In this document: positions 48,954 to 58,441 of the stretch, in pieces | Layout of the letters: each line of letters opens with the position of its first letter | Numbering within the stretch: the first letter of the stretch is position 1 | Source of the DNA: Vibrio penaeicida | GTDB taxonomy: Bacteria > Pseudomonadota > Gammaproteobacteria > Enterobacterales > Vibrionaceae | Assembly: GCF_019977755.1 (NCBI RefSeq) | Contig: NZ_AP025144.1 | Span: 3,038,001-3,102,000 of the forward strand | Length of the DNA: 64,000 bases | Direction: 5' to 3' | Program-made: the position numbers and the translations under genes | Notes under the pieces: generated by a model | Databases searched by the model: none | Told to the model about the DNA's origin: nothing | The model's input: only the letters and a program-made list of their open reading frames with translations

Positions 48954-49460
48954 TTATATAAGCCAGCCAGCATACCTGCCAACAAGCCATAATGAAATAG
49001 CCGCCATGATGCCTGCGACAATATCGTCCAGCATAATACCTAACCCACCGTGGACTCGCTTATCAAGCCATCCTATTGGCCATGGTTTTACCATGTCAAA
49101 AAAGCGAAAAAGGACGAACCCAGTAAGAATCCATTTCCAATCGAAAACAGGTACTTTAAACAGTGGGACAATAGCCATAGTGATCCAAAAGCCGGCAAAT
49201 TCATCCCACACAATAGAGCCATGGTCGTGCACCCCCATATCATCAGAAGTCACTTGGCAAATCTTGATGCCGATAATACACGAGCCAATGACAGCAATAA
49301 TGTATAGCGGCAAAGGTAACTGCACCAATAGAAGATAGAAAGGAACCGCGGCGAGTGTTCCCATGGTGCCAGGGATAATGGGAGCTAATCCACTGCCAAA
49401 ACCTGTCGCAAGCAAGTGCCAAGGGTTTTTAAGCGAAATCAGGGATAAAGGAGATGGCAT
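48954..49460 (-). CDS. pgpA: Phosphatidylglycerophosphatase A
   Basis: PgpA dephosphorylates phosphatidylglycerophosphate to phosphatidylglycerol in the inner membrane. The 168-residue protein has membrane helices near 15-35, 38-62, 90-110 and 135-160 and the family features GSGLAPIIPGTMGTLAAVPF, WDEFAGFWI and DDIVAGIMAA. It overlaps the end of thiL, the conserved ribH-nusB-thiL-pgpA order. Confidence 0.95.
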   Translation of the reverse strand: MPSPLSLISLKNPWHLLATGFGSGLAPIIPGTMGTLAAVPFYLLLVQLPLPLYIIAVIGSCIIGIKICQVTSDDMGVHDHGSIVWDEFAGFWITMAIVPLFKVPVFDWKWILTGFVLFRFFDMVKPWPIGWLDKRVHGGLGIMLDDIVAGIMAAISLWLVGRYAGWLI

Positions 49461-50434
49461 TACGAGTTAACCTTAAAATGATCGTAGCCAGACAACTGCC
49501 AATCCAGTTTCTGACCTTCTTTTTCCAGTACCAATTCGCCACCACTGCGAATTTGCCCAATACACGTAGCGGTTGTACCCGAATACGCAAGCAAGGTATC
49601 CATTTGACCTTTATGTTCTTCTGGGACACAAAAACAAAGCTCATACTCTTCACCGCTGATCAGCGCCATCTTCAGAGCCTCATCTTTATCATCGCAATAC
49701 GCTAGTAATTCATCAGACAAAGGAATAGCATCCACGTTAATAACCGCACCAACGTTAGAAGCGTCCATAATGTGTTTTAAGTCCGAGATTAACCCATCAG
49801 AGACATCTAAACAGGAAGACGCTACATTTCGCAAAGCCTGCCCAACGACCAAGCGTGGAGCCGCGAGATAGTGCCTTCTTTCGAGTTCTTCTGCGTAAGG
49901 TTTACTTCGCTTTGATTCATCAAGAACAACTTCGAGCCCAGCCGCACTATCACCTAACGTACCCGTCACGTAAATCCAATCACCCACTTTTGCACCATCG
50001 CGTCGCATCGCTTTACCCTCGGGAACAAAACCTTGAACGGTTAGGGTAATACTCAAAGGACCTTTAGTGGTATCGCCGCCAATGAGCTGGATATTGAAAT
50101 AGTTAGCTAACTCAAAAAATGACTCGCTAAATGGGGCCAGCCACATTTCATCGGGCTCTGGTAAAGTGAGCGCAAGGGATACCCATGCTGGCGAAGCGCC
50201 CATAGCAGCTAAATCACTCAAATTTGAAGCCAATGCTTTGTGAGCGACCCACGCTGGGTTGGCGTGCTCTAGAAAATGCGTACCCGCCACGAGCGTATCA
50301 GTACTGATTGCAATTTGAACATTTTCAGGAGAGGTAACCAAGGCGCTGTCATCGCCGAGGGAAAGCTGAACATCTTTACGCTGGGTTTGTCGGTTTACGA
50401 AATAGGTGGTAATTAGGTTAAATTCACCTGCCAT
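49460..50434 (-). CDS. thiL: Thiamine-monophosphate kinase
   Basis: ThiL phosphorylates thiamine monophosphate to thiamine diphosphate, the cofactor of Dxs. I choose the ATG giving MAGEFNLITTYFVNRQTQRK (324 residues) over one 14 codons upstream. The ATP site is LSLGDDSALV near residue 27 and the DVSDGLISDLKHIMDASNVG helix near residue 204 is typical. It lies beyond the nusB terminator-like hairpin and overlaps pgpA. Confidence 0.96.
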   Translation of the reverse strand: MAGEFNLITTYFVNRQTQRKDVQLSLGDDSALVTSPENVQIAISTDTLVAGTHFLEHANPAWVAHKALASNLSDLAAMGASPAWVSLALTLPEPDEMWLAPFSESFFELANYFNIQLIGGDTTKGPLSITLTVQGFVPEGKAMRRDGAKVGDWIYVTGTLGDSAAGLEVVLDESKRSKPYAEELERRHYLAAPRLVVGQALRNVASSCLDVSDGLISDLKHIMDASNVGAVINVDAIPLSDELLAYCDDKDEALKMALISGEEYELCFCVPEEHKGQMDTLLAYSGTTATCIGQIRSGGELVLEKEGQKLDWQLSGYDHFKVNS

Positions 50435-50524
50435 AGCTGACTCTTGCATGTTGTTATTTATGTTAATTATACCCAAGTTTGCATGACTTGCTCGAAGCAG
50501 TTTAAGACCTAGAGCACGAAAAGA

Positions 50525-50553
50525 AAAAGGTCAGCTAATTAGCTGACCTTTTT
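50525..50553 (-). terminator. Hairpin terminator between nusB and thiL
   Basis: AAAAAGGTCAGCT and AGCTGACCTTTTT pair around a four-base loop with A and T runs on both sides. It would stop or reduce transcription after nusB, so thiL-pgpA needs read-through, or a promoter in the 90 bases after it. Confidence 0.85.
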
Positions 50554-50567
50554 GTATTTATTCACGA

Positions 50568-51035
50568 TTACTTTTTGCGAACATGCGGTGCGGCTTTATC
50601 AAGCACACCATTCACAAACTTGTGGCTATCTTCCGCTGCAAACACTTTTGCCAGCTCAATAGCTTCGTTAATCACTACTTTGTAAGGAACATCTTCGCGA
50701 CGCGTCATTTCATACATCGCAAGACGAAGCAAAGCCAGCTCCATCATGTCCAAGTCTTGCATAGGGCGAGACAAGTAAGGACGCAGTTTGCTGTCTAACT
50801 CTGTGTGACTAAGCACAACGCCAGTTAGCAGGTCACGGAAGTAAGCGACGTCAGTTTCTGGTGCAGACAGAGAAGGCTCATTTGCATGATGCTCTTCTTC
50901 ATCATATTTGCCTCCAGACAGGAATTGCTCTTCAACAGTAGCAACATTCTCTTTGGTAATCTGCCACGAATATATGGCTTGTAATGCAAATTGACGTGCG
51001 TTACGACGTGCGGCTGGTTTCACACTGGCCCCCAT
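50568..51035 (-). CDS. nusB: Transcription antitermination protein NusB
   Basis: NusB with NusE (S10) binds boxA and supports antitermination of rRNA operons. The 155-residue all-helical protein has [18 protein letters not shown] at the start and [20 protein letters not shown] and KFVNGVLDK at the end. It is longer than E. coli NusB (139), mainly by the acidic insert [20 protein letters not shown] near residue 42. It abuts ribH. Confidence 0.96.
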   Translation of the reverse strand: MGASVKPAARRNARQFALQAIYSWQITKENVATVEEQFLSGGKYDEEEHHANEPSLSAPETDVAYFRDLLTGVVLSHTELDSKLRPYLSRPMQDLDMMELALLRLAMYEMTRREDVPYKVVINEAIELAKVFAAEDSHKFVNGVLDKAAPHVRKK

Positions 51036-51505
51036 TAGGAATCAATTTCTGAAAGAACGTTGATCATTTCTAGCGCGCTTAGTGCAGCCTCTGCACCTTT
51101 ATTACCAGCCTTGGTTCCTGCGCGCTCGATAGCTTGATCGATGGTGTCAACAGTAAGTACGCCAAACGCAACTGGAAGACTGTATTCCAGAGACACTTGA
51201 GCCAACCCTTTGTTGCATTCACTACAAACATAGTCAAAGTGAGGCGTACCGCCACGAATTACTGAACCTAAAGACACAATAGCGTCGAATTTTCCAGTTT
51301 TCGCAACACGTTGAGCCACTAGAGGCAGTTCAACTGCACCAGGGCAACGTACGACAGTGATGTTGTCTTCGCTGACTTGTCCATAACGCTTTAAAGTATC
51401 GATTGCACCAGATAACAGGCTTTCGTTAATAAAACTATTAAAACGAGAAATAACGATAGCAATTTTTGCATTTGGAGCAGGGAGAACGCCCTCGATCACT
51501 TTCAT
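51035..51505 (-). CDS. ribH: 6,7-dimethyl-8-ribityllumazine synthase
   Basis: RibH condenses the ribityl-pyrimidine from RibD with 3,4-dihydroxy-2-butanone phosphate from RibBX. The 156-residue protein has [20 protein letters not shown], the catalytic His region [20 protein letters not shown], and the phosphate site around [20 protein letters not shown]. It starts its own transcript (extended -10 upstream) and leads nusB with one shared base. Confidence 0.97.
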   Translation of the reverse strand: MKVIEGVLPAPNAKIAIVISRFNSFINESLLSGAIDTLKRYGQVSEDNITVVRCPGAVELPLVAQRVAKTGKFDAIVSLGSVIRGGTPHFDYVCSECNKGLAQVSLEYSLPVAFGVLTVDTIDQAIERAGTKAGNKGAEAALSALEMINVLSEIDS

Positions 51506-51547
51506 AAAGCTTTCCTTTAACTATGTTCATCAAGTGAGAATCGCCGG

Positions 51548-51556
51548 ATTCTAGCA
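51548..51556 (-). promoter_or_regulatory. ribH-nusB promoter, extended -10
   Basis: On the minus strand TGCTAGAAT is an extended -10 (TGn plus TAGAAT at 51548-51553). The -35 region is weak. The start would be near 51541, leaving a leader of about 35 bases. Confidence 0.5.
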
Positions 51557-51852
51557 CAAAAGTGTGAGAGATATCTAATGGAAATTAAGCGATATCACCT
51601 TAGAACAGACGCAAATTTATTGAGAAAATTTCCCTCGTGATTCCTTAAAAGCAGAATTCACGACAGAGCTTTTGTATCCCATTCGATTTATCGTTCATTG
51701 AATTTGAAACAACCGATAATGTTGAATACAAAAAGAGCAGGCACTTAAGCACCTGCTCTTTCTAAGACAAAAAACATGTCATTACGATATGAGAGAATCA
51801 CCGCTGAAAAAGTAACCTCAGAAGTTTGATGGTTCTCGAAGGTCTGATGACC
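51557..51852. other. ribH / ribBX gap remainder
   Basis: About 296 bases with no supported ORF. It holds the ribBX terminator (annotated separately). I looked for an FMN riboswitch and saw no conserved core; ribBX has none upstream either. Confidence 0.5.
51731..51766 (-). terminator. Terminator after ribBX
   Basis: On the minus strand AGAGCAGG and CCTGCTCT pair with an inner self-complementary loop and are followed by five T residues. It ends the nrdR-ribD-ribC-ribBX transcript, 87 bases past the ribBX stop. Confidence 0.85.
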
Positions 51853-52980
51853 TTAATCACAAACGTATTCAACAACGTTCAAACCAAATCCGGACAAAGA
51901 GTGGTAACGCTTAGAGCTCGAAGAAAGCAAACGCATATCACTGATACCCAAATCAGCAAGAATCTGAGAACCCACACCTACACGGCGCGAAGTGCCTTGC
52001 TTTTTTGCCATGGTTGGCGCGTCACCTTTGTCTTGCTGCTCAAAGGTTTTTACTTTGTGAACGATATAATCTGATGTTTCTTCATTCCCCAAAATCACCA
52101 GAACACCGCCTTCATCACCTACGCGCTTCATCGCCTTGTCTAACGTCCAGCTTCGCTCGGCACTGCGGTCACTTCGAAGAACATCGGTAAATGTGTCTTG
52201 CAAGTGAACACGTACCAACGGCGCTTTACCGTTACTTGCTCCTGCGCCGTCTAAGTCGCCTTTTTTCAACGCATAGTGTATTTGGTTGTCGATAGTGTCG
52301 CGGTAAGTAACCAATTCAAAATCACCAAACTCTGTTGGCAAGTGACATTGAGCCACGCGTTCAATCGTCGTTTCGGTATTGTTTCTAAACTCGATTAAAT
52401 CTGAAATGGTACCAAGCTTGATGTCGTGCTTTTCCGCGAACACTTCCAAATCGGGGCGACGAGCCATTGTGCCGTCGTCATTCAGAATCTCGACGATAAC
52501 ACCAGCTGGCTCTAACCCTGCCAAACGCGCCAAATCACAACCTGCTTCGGTGTGCCCAGCTCTTGTTAGGACCCCACCATCTTGGGCGGTCAAAGGGAAT
52601 ATATGACCCGGTTGAACGAGATCTGCCGCTTTGGCATCTTTCGCCACAGCCGCTTGCACAGTCAGCGCTCTATCGGCTGCAGAGATACCCGTTGTCACGC
52701 CTTCTGCGGCTTCGATTGAGACGGTAAACGCGGTGGAATACTGCGCATTATTGTCTTGAACCATTGGCGGCAAGCCAAGATGCTCACAACGCTCTTTGGT
52801 CATGGTTAAACAAATAAGACCACGACCGTGCGTTGCCATAAAGTTAATAGCTTCAGGCGTTACGTGCTCGGCTGCCATAATGACATCGCCTTCGTTTTCA
52901 CGATCCTCGTCATCCATTAGGATAACCATTTTACCCAAACGAATATCTTCAATGATTTCTTGAGGCGTACTAATAGACAT
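51853..52980 (-). CDS. ribB: 3,4-dihydroxy-2-butanone 4-phosphate synthase with a degenerate GTP cyclohydrolase II-like domain (RibBX type)
   Basis: The 375-residue protein starts with a complete RibB domain (1-200): [40 protein letters not shown] and [16 protein letters not shown]. The second half aligns with RibA but lacks what that enzyme needs. The zinc loop with three Cys (SECLTG...RCDCG in active RibA) reads [20 protein letters not shown] here (257-276), with none of the Cys. The later RQEGRNIGL motif is replaced by GNEETSDYI. So only RibB activity is expected, with a separate RibA needed elsewhere. This is the RibBX type described in Proteobacteria. Confidence 0.9.
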   Translation of the reverse strand: MSISTPQEIIEDIRLGKMVILMDDEDRENEGDVIMAAEHVTPEAINFMATHGRGLICLTMTKERCEHLGLPPMVQDNNAQYSTAFTVSIEAAEGVTTGISAADRALTVQAAVAKDAKAADLVQPGHIFPLTAQDGGVLTRAGHTEAGCDLARLAGLEPAGVIVEILNDDGTMARRPDLEVFAEKHDIKLGTISDLIEFRNNTETTIERVAQCHLPTEFGDFELVTYRDTIDNQIHYALKKGDLDGAGASNGKAPLVRVHLQDTFTDVLRSDRSAERSWTLDKAMKRVGDEGGVLVILGNEETSDYIVHKVKTFEQQDKGDAPTMAKKQGTSRRVGVGSQILADLGISDMRLLSSSSKRYHSLSGFGLNVVEYVCD

Positions 52981-52997
52981 AATGCTGTTCCCGTTAG

Positions 52998-53666
52998 TTA
53001 GGCAAAACCGTTTTGTTGTAAAAATTCCATTGTCATGCTGGATTCAGGTGTTTCAATTGAAGAACCACTGTGGGCAGAACCTTGAAGTAAGCGTTCCATG
53101 TATCTGGCTAATACATCAACTTCTAAGTTTACTTTTCGACCAACTTGAAAATCGTTAATCGTCGTTTCAGAAGATGTGTGCGGCACAATCGTCAGTTTGA
53201 AAGCATTTTTGCGGAGCGCATTAACAGTGAGGCTAATGCCATCAACGGTAACCGACCCTTTTTCCGCAACATACTTACCTATCTCTTGAGGTATCTGAAC
53301 CCAGAATTCAACCGATCTTCCGACCTGATTGCGCTCAACAATCTCACCAACACCATCTACATGCCCAGACACAATGTGCCCGCCAAAACGAGTAGTTGGT
53401 AACATGGCTTTTTCCAAATTCACTTTGTCACCCACTTGATATTGAGTGAATCCCGTCTTGTTCAACGTTTCCAGTGAAAGGTCGGCGGTATAACTGTGAT
53501 CGTTAAATTCAATAACCGTCAAACATACGCCATTGGTGGCAATGCTGTCCCCTAGGTGAACGTCAGACATATCTAACTTGCTAGCATCAACCGTAACGCT
53601 AACATCTTCACCTTTGGGCGTAATCGCGGTTAAGGTTCCCACCGCTTCTATAATTCCTGTGAACAT
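52998..53666 (-). CDS. ribC: Riboflavin synthase
   Basis: Riboflavin synthase joins two lumazine molecules to make riboflavin. The 222-residue protein has the two barrel repeats, each with a lumazine-binding motif, starting [20 protein letters not shown] and near residue 95 [20 protein letters not shown]. It is 8 bases from ribD and 17 from ribBX, so the three are co-transcribed. Symbol follows the E. coli name for the alpha-subunit enzyme; ribE is used elsewhere. Confidence 0.96.
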   Translation of the reverse strand: MFTGIIEAVGTLTAITPKGEDVSVTVDASKLDMSDVHLGDSIATNGVCLTVIEFNDHSYTADLSLETLNKTGFTQYQVGDKVNLEKAMLPTTRFGGHIVSGHVDGVGEIVERNQVGRSVEFWVQIPQEIGKYVAEKGSVTVDGISLTVNALRKNAFKLTIVPHTSSETTINDFQVGRKVNLEVDVLARYMERLLQGSAHSGSSIETPESSMTMEFLQQNGFA

Positions 53667-53674
53667 AATTTCTT

Positions 53675-54772
53675 CTACGTATTTTTTAGAATTTTGGCCG
53701 TGATACGAATATCTGGTCCTACCATGCGTACGTCTTTTATATCGAGTTCTATTGCTTCTGCCATAGTGTTCAGGCCCAAAATATGCACCAAGCCTCGACC
53801 ATCACTCCCCATCAATTTAGGGGCTAGATAAACAATTAACTCGTCGACTAATTCTAGCTGAATCAAACTGGCGGCCAATGTCGCCCCTGCTTCAACCCAT
53901 ACTTTTTGCACTTGATGGATAGCAGACAGTTGTTTCAGTACAGCCGATAGATCAATGTTGTTTTTCTTGTCCAGCGCAAAAAGTTCAGACTCTGGCGAAA
54001 CGATTTCGACTTTACCGCCAGTTTTGAACAACGCAAGTTCAGCATGGAGCTTCTTCTGACGATCAAGAATGACGCGCAAGGGTTGTCGAAGCTCACTTTC
54101 TGGGTAAACAGACTGAATGGATGTGGGAAGCTCAGACCAACGAACGTTTAGTGATGCATTATCATCAATAACGGTTTTACTAGTCGATAGCACCGCACAT
54201 GCTTGCGCACGATAAAACTGCACGTCTTTCCTAGCTTTAGTTGAGGTTATCCATTTACTTTCGCCATTACTCAGCGCTGTTTGCCCGTCCAAACTTGCGG
54301 CTAACTTCAATTGCACATAAGGTTTGCCTTTTTGCATACGCTGATTGAAATCGGTATTTAAGGAGATAGCTTCGGACTCTAGTACACCGACTTCGACATC
54401 GATGCCAGCAGCTCTTAGTTTTTGGATGCCTCGCCCTGAAACCAATGGATTTGGATCTTGTGTCGCGCAGACTACACGAGCAATACCCACTTTAATCAAT
54501 GCATCGGCACATGGCGGTGTTTTACCTTGATGCGAGCAAGGTTCGAGAGTCACATAAGCTGTCGCGCCGTTGGCATCTTTTCCTGCGTCTTTTAGCGCAA
54601 TGACTTCAGCATGGGCTTCACCTGCTTTCTGGTGGTAGCCTTGCCCCACAATTTGATCGTTTTTTACGATCACACAGCCTACATTTGGATTAGGTGACGT
54701 TGTAAAACGCCCTTTCTTAGCCAAAGCGATTGCCAATGCCATATAGTGGGCGTCTTGGATGGGTAATGGCAT
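53675..54772 (-). CDS. ribD: Bifunctional diaminohydroxyphosphoribosylaminopyrimidine deaminase / reductase
   Basis: RibD deaminates and reduces the pyrimidine intermediate of riboflavin synthesis. The N-terminal deaminase (1-145) has zinc motifs HAEVIAL and PCSHQGKTPPCADALIKVGI. The C-terminal reductase (146-365) has KPYVQLKLAASLDGQTALSN and the DHFR-like VWVEAGATLAASLIQ. The stop of nrdR overlaps its start. Confidence 0.97.
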   Translation of the reverse strand: MPLPIQDAHYMALAIALAKKGRFTTSPNPNVGCVIVKNDQIVGQGYHQKAGEAHAEVIALKDAGKDANGATAYVTLEPCSHQGKTPPCADALIKVGIARVVCATQDPNPLVSGRGIQKLRAAGIDVEVGVLESEAISLNTDFNQRMQKGKPYVQLKLAASLDGQTALSNGESKWITSTKARKDVQFYRAQACAVLSTSKTVIDDNASLNVRWSELPTSIQSVYPESELRQPLRVILDRQKKLHAELALFKTGGKVEIVSPESELFALDKKNNIDLSAVLKQLSAIHQVQKVWVEAGATLAASLIQLELVDELIVYLAPKLMGSDGRGLVHILGLNTMAEAIELDIKDVRMVGPDIRITAKILKNT

Positions 54773-55221
54773 TAGTCTTCTAGCTTAGCGATTTCTTCGC
54801 CAAACTCTCTAATGTCTTCAAAACTGCGGTAAACCGATGCAAAACGAATGTAAGCGACTTTGTCGAGGTCTTTAAGCTGATCCATAACAAGGTTACCAAT
54901 CATTTCACTAGGTACCTCACGCTCACCCGTTGCACGAAGTTGAGACTTAATTGTACTTATCGCGAGCTCAATGGCATCGGCTGCCACAGGCCGTTTCTCA
55001 AGCGCTCTTTGAAATCCACCGACCATTTTATCTTCATTAAACGGTTCACGATTTCCGTTGGATTTAATGACTTTCGGCATGACAAGCTCTGCGCTTTCAA
55101 ATGTCGTGAATCGCTCACTGCACGCCAAGCATTGACGGCGACGACGAACTTGATGCCCATCTGCAACCAGACGAGAATCAATGACTTTAGTGTCATTTTC
55201 TGAACAAAATGGACAATGCAT
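54772..55221 (-). CDS. nrdR: Transcriptional repressor NrdR
   Basis: NrdR represses ribonucleotide reductase genes in response to dATP/ATP. The 149-residue protein has a zinc ribbon ([20 protein letters not shown] and [17 protein letters not shown]) and a C-terminal ATP-cone ([20 protein letters not shown]). It leads the nrdR-ribD-ribC-ribBX operon, a widely conserved order. No NrdR box was searched for within the window. Confidence 0.97.
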   Translation of the reverse strand: MHCPFCSENDTKVIDSRLVADGHQVRRRRQCLACSERFTTFESAELVMPKVIKSNGNREPFNEDKMVGGFQRALEKRPVAADAIELAISTIKSQLRATGEREVPSEMIGNLVMDQLKDLDKVAYIRFASVYRSFEDIREFGEEIAKLED

Positions 55222-55273
55222 ATCACCTCCAAAAATTTGTCTTAGTCTACCGGAATATAAGGGGTTGAGAAAA

Positions 55274-55300
55274 GAAAAAAGGGCTCACAAGGAGCCCTTA
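55274..55300 (-). terminator. Terminator after proA
   Basis: On the minus strand AAGGGCTC and GAGCCCTT pair around a short loop, followed by TTTTTTCTTTT. It ends the proBA transcript before nrdR. Confidence 0.9.
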
Positions 55301-55344
55301 TCAACACTTTAGCAGCATTTTTTTGTTAACTGCCCAGCAATTTG

Positions 55345-56595
55345 TTAACTACGCGGCAAATAATTGGCTTTACCCACCCATTTGTAACTGGTTAATTCTT
55401 CTAACCCCATAGGACCTCGAGCATGGAGTTTTTGGGTCGAAACCGCCACTTCCGCGCCTAAACCAAATTCGGCACCATCGGTGAATCGTGTCGATGCGTT
55501 CACGTATACCGCCGCGGAATCAACTGAGTTAATAAAGCGCTCGGTATTCACCAAGTCATTTGACATGATGGCATCGGAGTGACTCGCGTTGTGCACACGC
55601 ATGTGATGTACGGCTTCGTCTAGGTCACTGACCACTTTCACACCGAGAGTGAAACTCAGCCATTCGGTATCAAAGTCCCCCTCTTTCGCATCTCTTAGGT
55701 TTTCCGCATCGGACAGAAATACTTTGGCTTTCGGTTCAGCAACAAATGCGACTTTTTCCGCCATTTTTCCTACCAATTTAGGTAAGAACTCCGCAGCAAT
55801 CGCTTCATGCACAAGCAAAGTGTCCAGAGCGTTACATGCTGAGGGGCGCTGAATTTTTGCATTTTCAACGACGTCCAGTGAGCGATCCAAATCAGCACTT
55901 TCATCCACGAATATATGGCTGATACCAAATCCACCAATAATCACTGGAATATTGCTGTTTTCCTTACACATTTTATGTAACCCAGCCCCACCACGAGGAA
56001 TGATCATATCGACATATTGGTCGAGTTTGAGCAACTGAGACACTAATTCACGATCGGGCTTTTCAATGTATTGGACCGATGCTGCCGGTAACTCCGCTTT
56101 TTCTAACGCAGATTGAATAACCTTAACCAACTCCATATTGGAGAAGAAAGTTTCTTTACCGCCGCGTAAAATACTGGCATTACCCGTTTTCACACATAGC
56201 GCTGCGATATCAATCGTGACATTCGGACGCGCTTCATAGATCACTCCGACAACGCCAAGTGGCACACGGCGTTTGGTCAGAAACATGCCATTTTCAAGCA
56301 TTTTGCTGTCTAATTCGCTTCCGACTGGATCAGTCAAGCCAATGACGTTTCGTACATCGCCAGCAATACCTGCCAACCTTTCTTTCGTCAGCAAGAGACG
56401 ATCGAGCAACGCTTCTGTTAAACCCGCTTCACGACCTAGCTCTATATCTTTGGCATTCGCTTCAAGAATAACTTTTTCATTCGCTTCTAGCTCATCTGCA
56501 ATAATGGCTAACGCTTGATTCTTCTGAGCGGTTGATGCTGTTGCAAGGTAAAAAGCTGCGTCTTTTGCCGCTTTTCCCATGTTAGTTAAATCCAT
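55345..56595 (-). CDS. proA: Gamma-glutamyl phosphate reductase
   Basis: ProA reduces gamma-glutamyl phosphate to glutamate semialdehyde in proline synthesis. The 416-residue aldehyde-dehydrogenase-fold protein has [20 protein letters not shown], the [16 protein letters not shown] catalytic-Cys region near residue 250, and [15 protein letters not shown] at the end. The chosen ATG follows GAGGAGA. It lies 18 bases past the proB stop. Confidence 0.97.
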   Translation of the reverse strand: MDLTNMGKAAKDAAFYLATASTAQKNQALAIIADELEANEKVILEANAKDIELGREAGLTEALLDRLLLTKERLAGIAGDVRNVIGLTDPVGSELDSKMLENGMFLTKRRVPLGVVGVIYEARPNVTIDIAALCVKTGNASILRGGKETFFSNMELVKVIQSALEKAELPAASVQYIEKPDRELVSQLLKLDQYVDMIIPRGGAGLHKMCKENSNIPVIIGGFGISHIFVDESADLDRSLDVVENAKIQRPSACNALDTLLVHEAIAAEFLPKLVGKMAEKVAFVAEPKAKVFLSDAENLRDAKEGDFDTEWLSFTLGVKVVSDLDEAVHHMRVHNASHSDAIMSNDLVNTERFINSVDSAAVYVNASTRFTDGAEFGLGAEVAVSTQKLHARGPMGLEELTSYKWVGKANYLPRS

Positions 56596-56612
56596 GACTT
56601 TTCTCCTCAATT

Positions 56613-57752
56613 CTACTCTTGAATCACAACAAGATCGTCACGGTGTATGACTTCTGCACCGTACTCATAACCAAGAATCGCGCTGATATCTTTGCTGTGT
56701 TTTCCTATAATTTTTTCTAAGTCACCACTTGAGTAACTGGTAATGCCTTTCGCAATGAGCTGACCTTTGGAAGTGGTAATACGTGCAACTTCTCCGCGAG
56801 CAAACGATCCGCTTACCTGCACGACACCTTTAGCCAATAAGCTGCTTCCTCTAGCAATCACTGCGTTTACTGCACCTTCATCGATAACAATATCGCCAGA
56901 TGCCGCTGGCCCAGCTAGGATCCAACGCTTGCGATTTTCTAGTGACTCTTCTAACGGCAAGAAACGAGTGCCTTGCGGATTGTCGCTTAAAGCATCGAAA
57001 ATGACATTTTGCCCGCTCCCCGCAGCAATAATCACTTCTATACCTGCTCTTCTCGCAATATCGGCAGCTTGCAGTTTGGTTGCCATACCGCCAGTACCTA
57101 ACGTGGTTCCACTGCCACCCGCGATTTTTCGCAGAGTGTCATCGATGGTTTTCACTTCTTTTATTAATTCAGCGTTCGGGTCTTTACGAGGGTCTGCGGT
57201 AAATAACCCCGGCTGATCGGTTAAAAGCAGTAATTTATCGGCGCTGCATAAAATACCAACAAGTGCTGATAGGTTGTCGTTATCACCCACTTTTATCTCT
57301 GACGTCGCCACTGCATCATTTTCATTCACAATGGGAATGATGTCGTTTGCGACCAGTGCATTCACGGTATCTCTCGCGTTAAGAAAGCGCTCTCTGTCTT
57401 CAAGGTCGGCGCGAGTAAGGAGCATTTGACCTATTTTCAAACCAAATAGATCGAACAACGATTCCCAGATTTGGATTAATCTGCTTTGCCCAACCGCCGC
57501 GAGCAGTTGTTTGCTCGACATGTTGTTGGGTAAGGTCGGGTAGCCTAAATGTTGTCTGCCTGCTGCAATAGCACCAGAAGAAACTAATACAACAGCATGA
57601 CCTTGCTTTTTAAGCTCTGCACACTGCCTTACAAGCTCAACCATGTGGGGTCGGTTGATCTCCAAAGTGCCGCCTGTGAGCACACTGGTTCCTAACTTTA
57701 CAACGATGGTTTGAGTTTGGGAGGCTATCCCGTTTTTTTGATTCATTGTCAT
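56613..57752 (-). CDS. proB: Glutamate 5-kinase
   Basis: ProB phosphorylates glutamate, the feedback-inhibited first step of proline synthesis. The kinase domain starts [20 protein letters not shown] and continues with [40 protein letters not shown] and [24 protein letters not shown] domain follows from about residue 285. The start is uncertain: in-frame ATGs lie at 57761, 57752 and 57746, none with a good ribosome binding site. I use 57752 (MTMNQKNG, 379 residues), closest to known vibrio ProB length. Confidence 0.93.
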   Translation of the reverse strand: MTMNQKNGIASQTQTIVVKLGTSVLTGGTLEINRPHMVELVRQCAELKKQGHAVVLVSSGAIAAGRQHLGYPTLPNNMSSKQLLAAVGQSRLIQIWESLFDLFGLKIGQMLLTRADLEDRERFLNARDTVNALVANDIIPIVNENDAVATSEIKVGDNDNLSALVGILCSADKLLLLTDQPGLFTADPRKDPNAELIKEVKTIDDTLRKIAGGSGTTLGTGGMATKLQAADIARRAGIEVIIAAGSGQNVIFDALSDNPQGTRFLPLEESLENRKRWILAGPAASGDIVIDEGAVNAVIARGSSLLAKGVVQVSGSFARGEVARITTSKGQLIAKGITSYSSGDLEKIIGKHSKDISAILGYEYGAEVIHRDDLVVIQE

Positions 57753-57819
57753 TGTCAACATGGTTAAAAACAAACTAAGAACAGATGTTGTAACAATGAA
57801 GTGAGGTTTTAACAAGAAG

Positions 57820-57845
57820 AAAAGGCGCAAAAATGCGCCTTTTTA
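57820..57845 (-). terminator. Terminator after crl
   Basis: AAAAGGCGCA and TGCGCCTTTT pair around a short loop with T-rich flanks. It lies between the crl stop and the proB start and would end the crl transcript. Confidence 0.88.
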
Positions 57846-57893
57846 TGCACTTATACCCGAGTCACGGCAAGGTGCGGTGTTGAAAGACGAGAA

Positions 57894-58283
57894 TTAAGTG
57901 ACTTCTACTGACTCTTTATGCAACTCGTAATCAATTTCAAATCGCTCTGAAAGTGCTTTTTTTAGTTTTTTATCAAAGTCTTCCATTGTTCTGGCAACTT
58001 CATCTTGAGCTTTCTTAGGAATTGCCTTTGATTCCCAGTCCCCTTCAACATTGTAAAGCCCTAAACTGTAGTTAGCGACATAACCTTCATCTTGCTTATC
58101 GAACTCTAACCACCACCCCCAAAACTCCCTTTCTTCCGGTGACTTTTTGTCACTAACGCAAACAGATAAGCAATCAAACAAGTAATGACCTTCCTGTGAC
58201 TCCTTCTCTCGCAAGTAAGGACCAACGGCTTTTAATGCCGACAACAAACGAAAGTGTGTGGGATTCGCAGTGTTTTCAGTCAT
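57894..58283 (-). CDS. crl: Sigma factor-binding protein Crl
   Basis: Crl favours RpoS association with RNA polymerase core. The 129-residue protein begins MTENTANPTHFRLLSALKAV after GGAGATTC and has the conserved segment EEREFWGWWLEFDKQDEGYV, with the aromatic cluster of the family. The gene order gpt-frsA-crl followed by proBA matches E. coli, which supports the call. Confidence 0.93.
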   Translation of the reverse strand: MTENTANPTHFRLLSALKAVGPYLREKESQEGHYLFDCLSVCVSDKKSPEEREFWGWWLEFDKQDEGYVANYSLGLYNVEGDWESKAIPKKAQDEVARTMEDFDKKLKKALSERFEIDYELHKESVEVT

Positions 58284-58441
58284 ATTGAATCTCCATTTCA
58301 ATTATTAGATTTATAAGAACTTAGATTTATAAGATACGTGCCTTAAGATATTCAGTTTCGGCACCTATACCCGACAGCCCTAAAGCGCAGGATTACGTCT
58401 GTCGAACTTATTAATCATTGACTAAAACTGACCAAAAGTCA

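Noticed and set aside
51506..51852. Possible FMN riboswitch near the riboflavin genes.
   Set aside because: No FMN-element core sequence or matching multi-stem arrangement could be seen on either strand.
57753..57830. The longer proB frame starting at 57830.
   Set aside because: It overlaps the crl terminator and adds a hydrophobic 26-residue stretch absent from ProB proteins.
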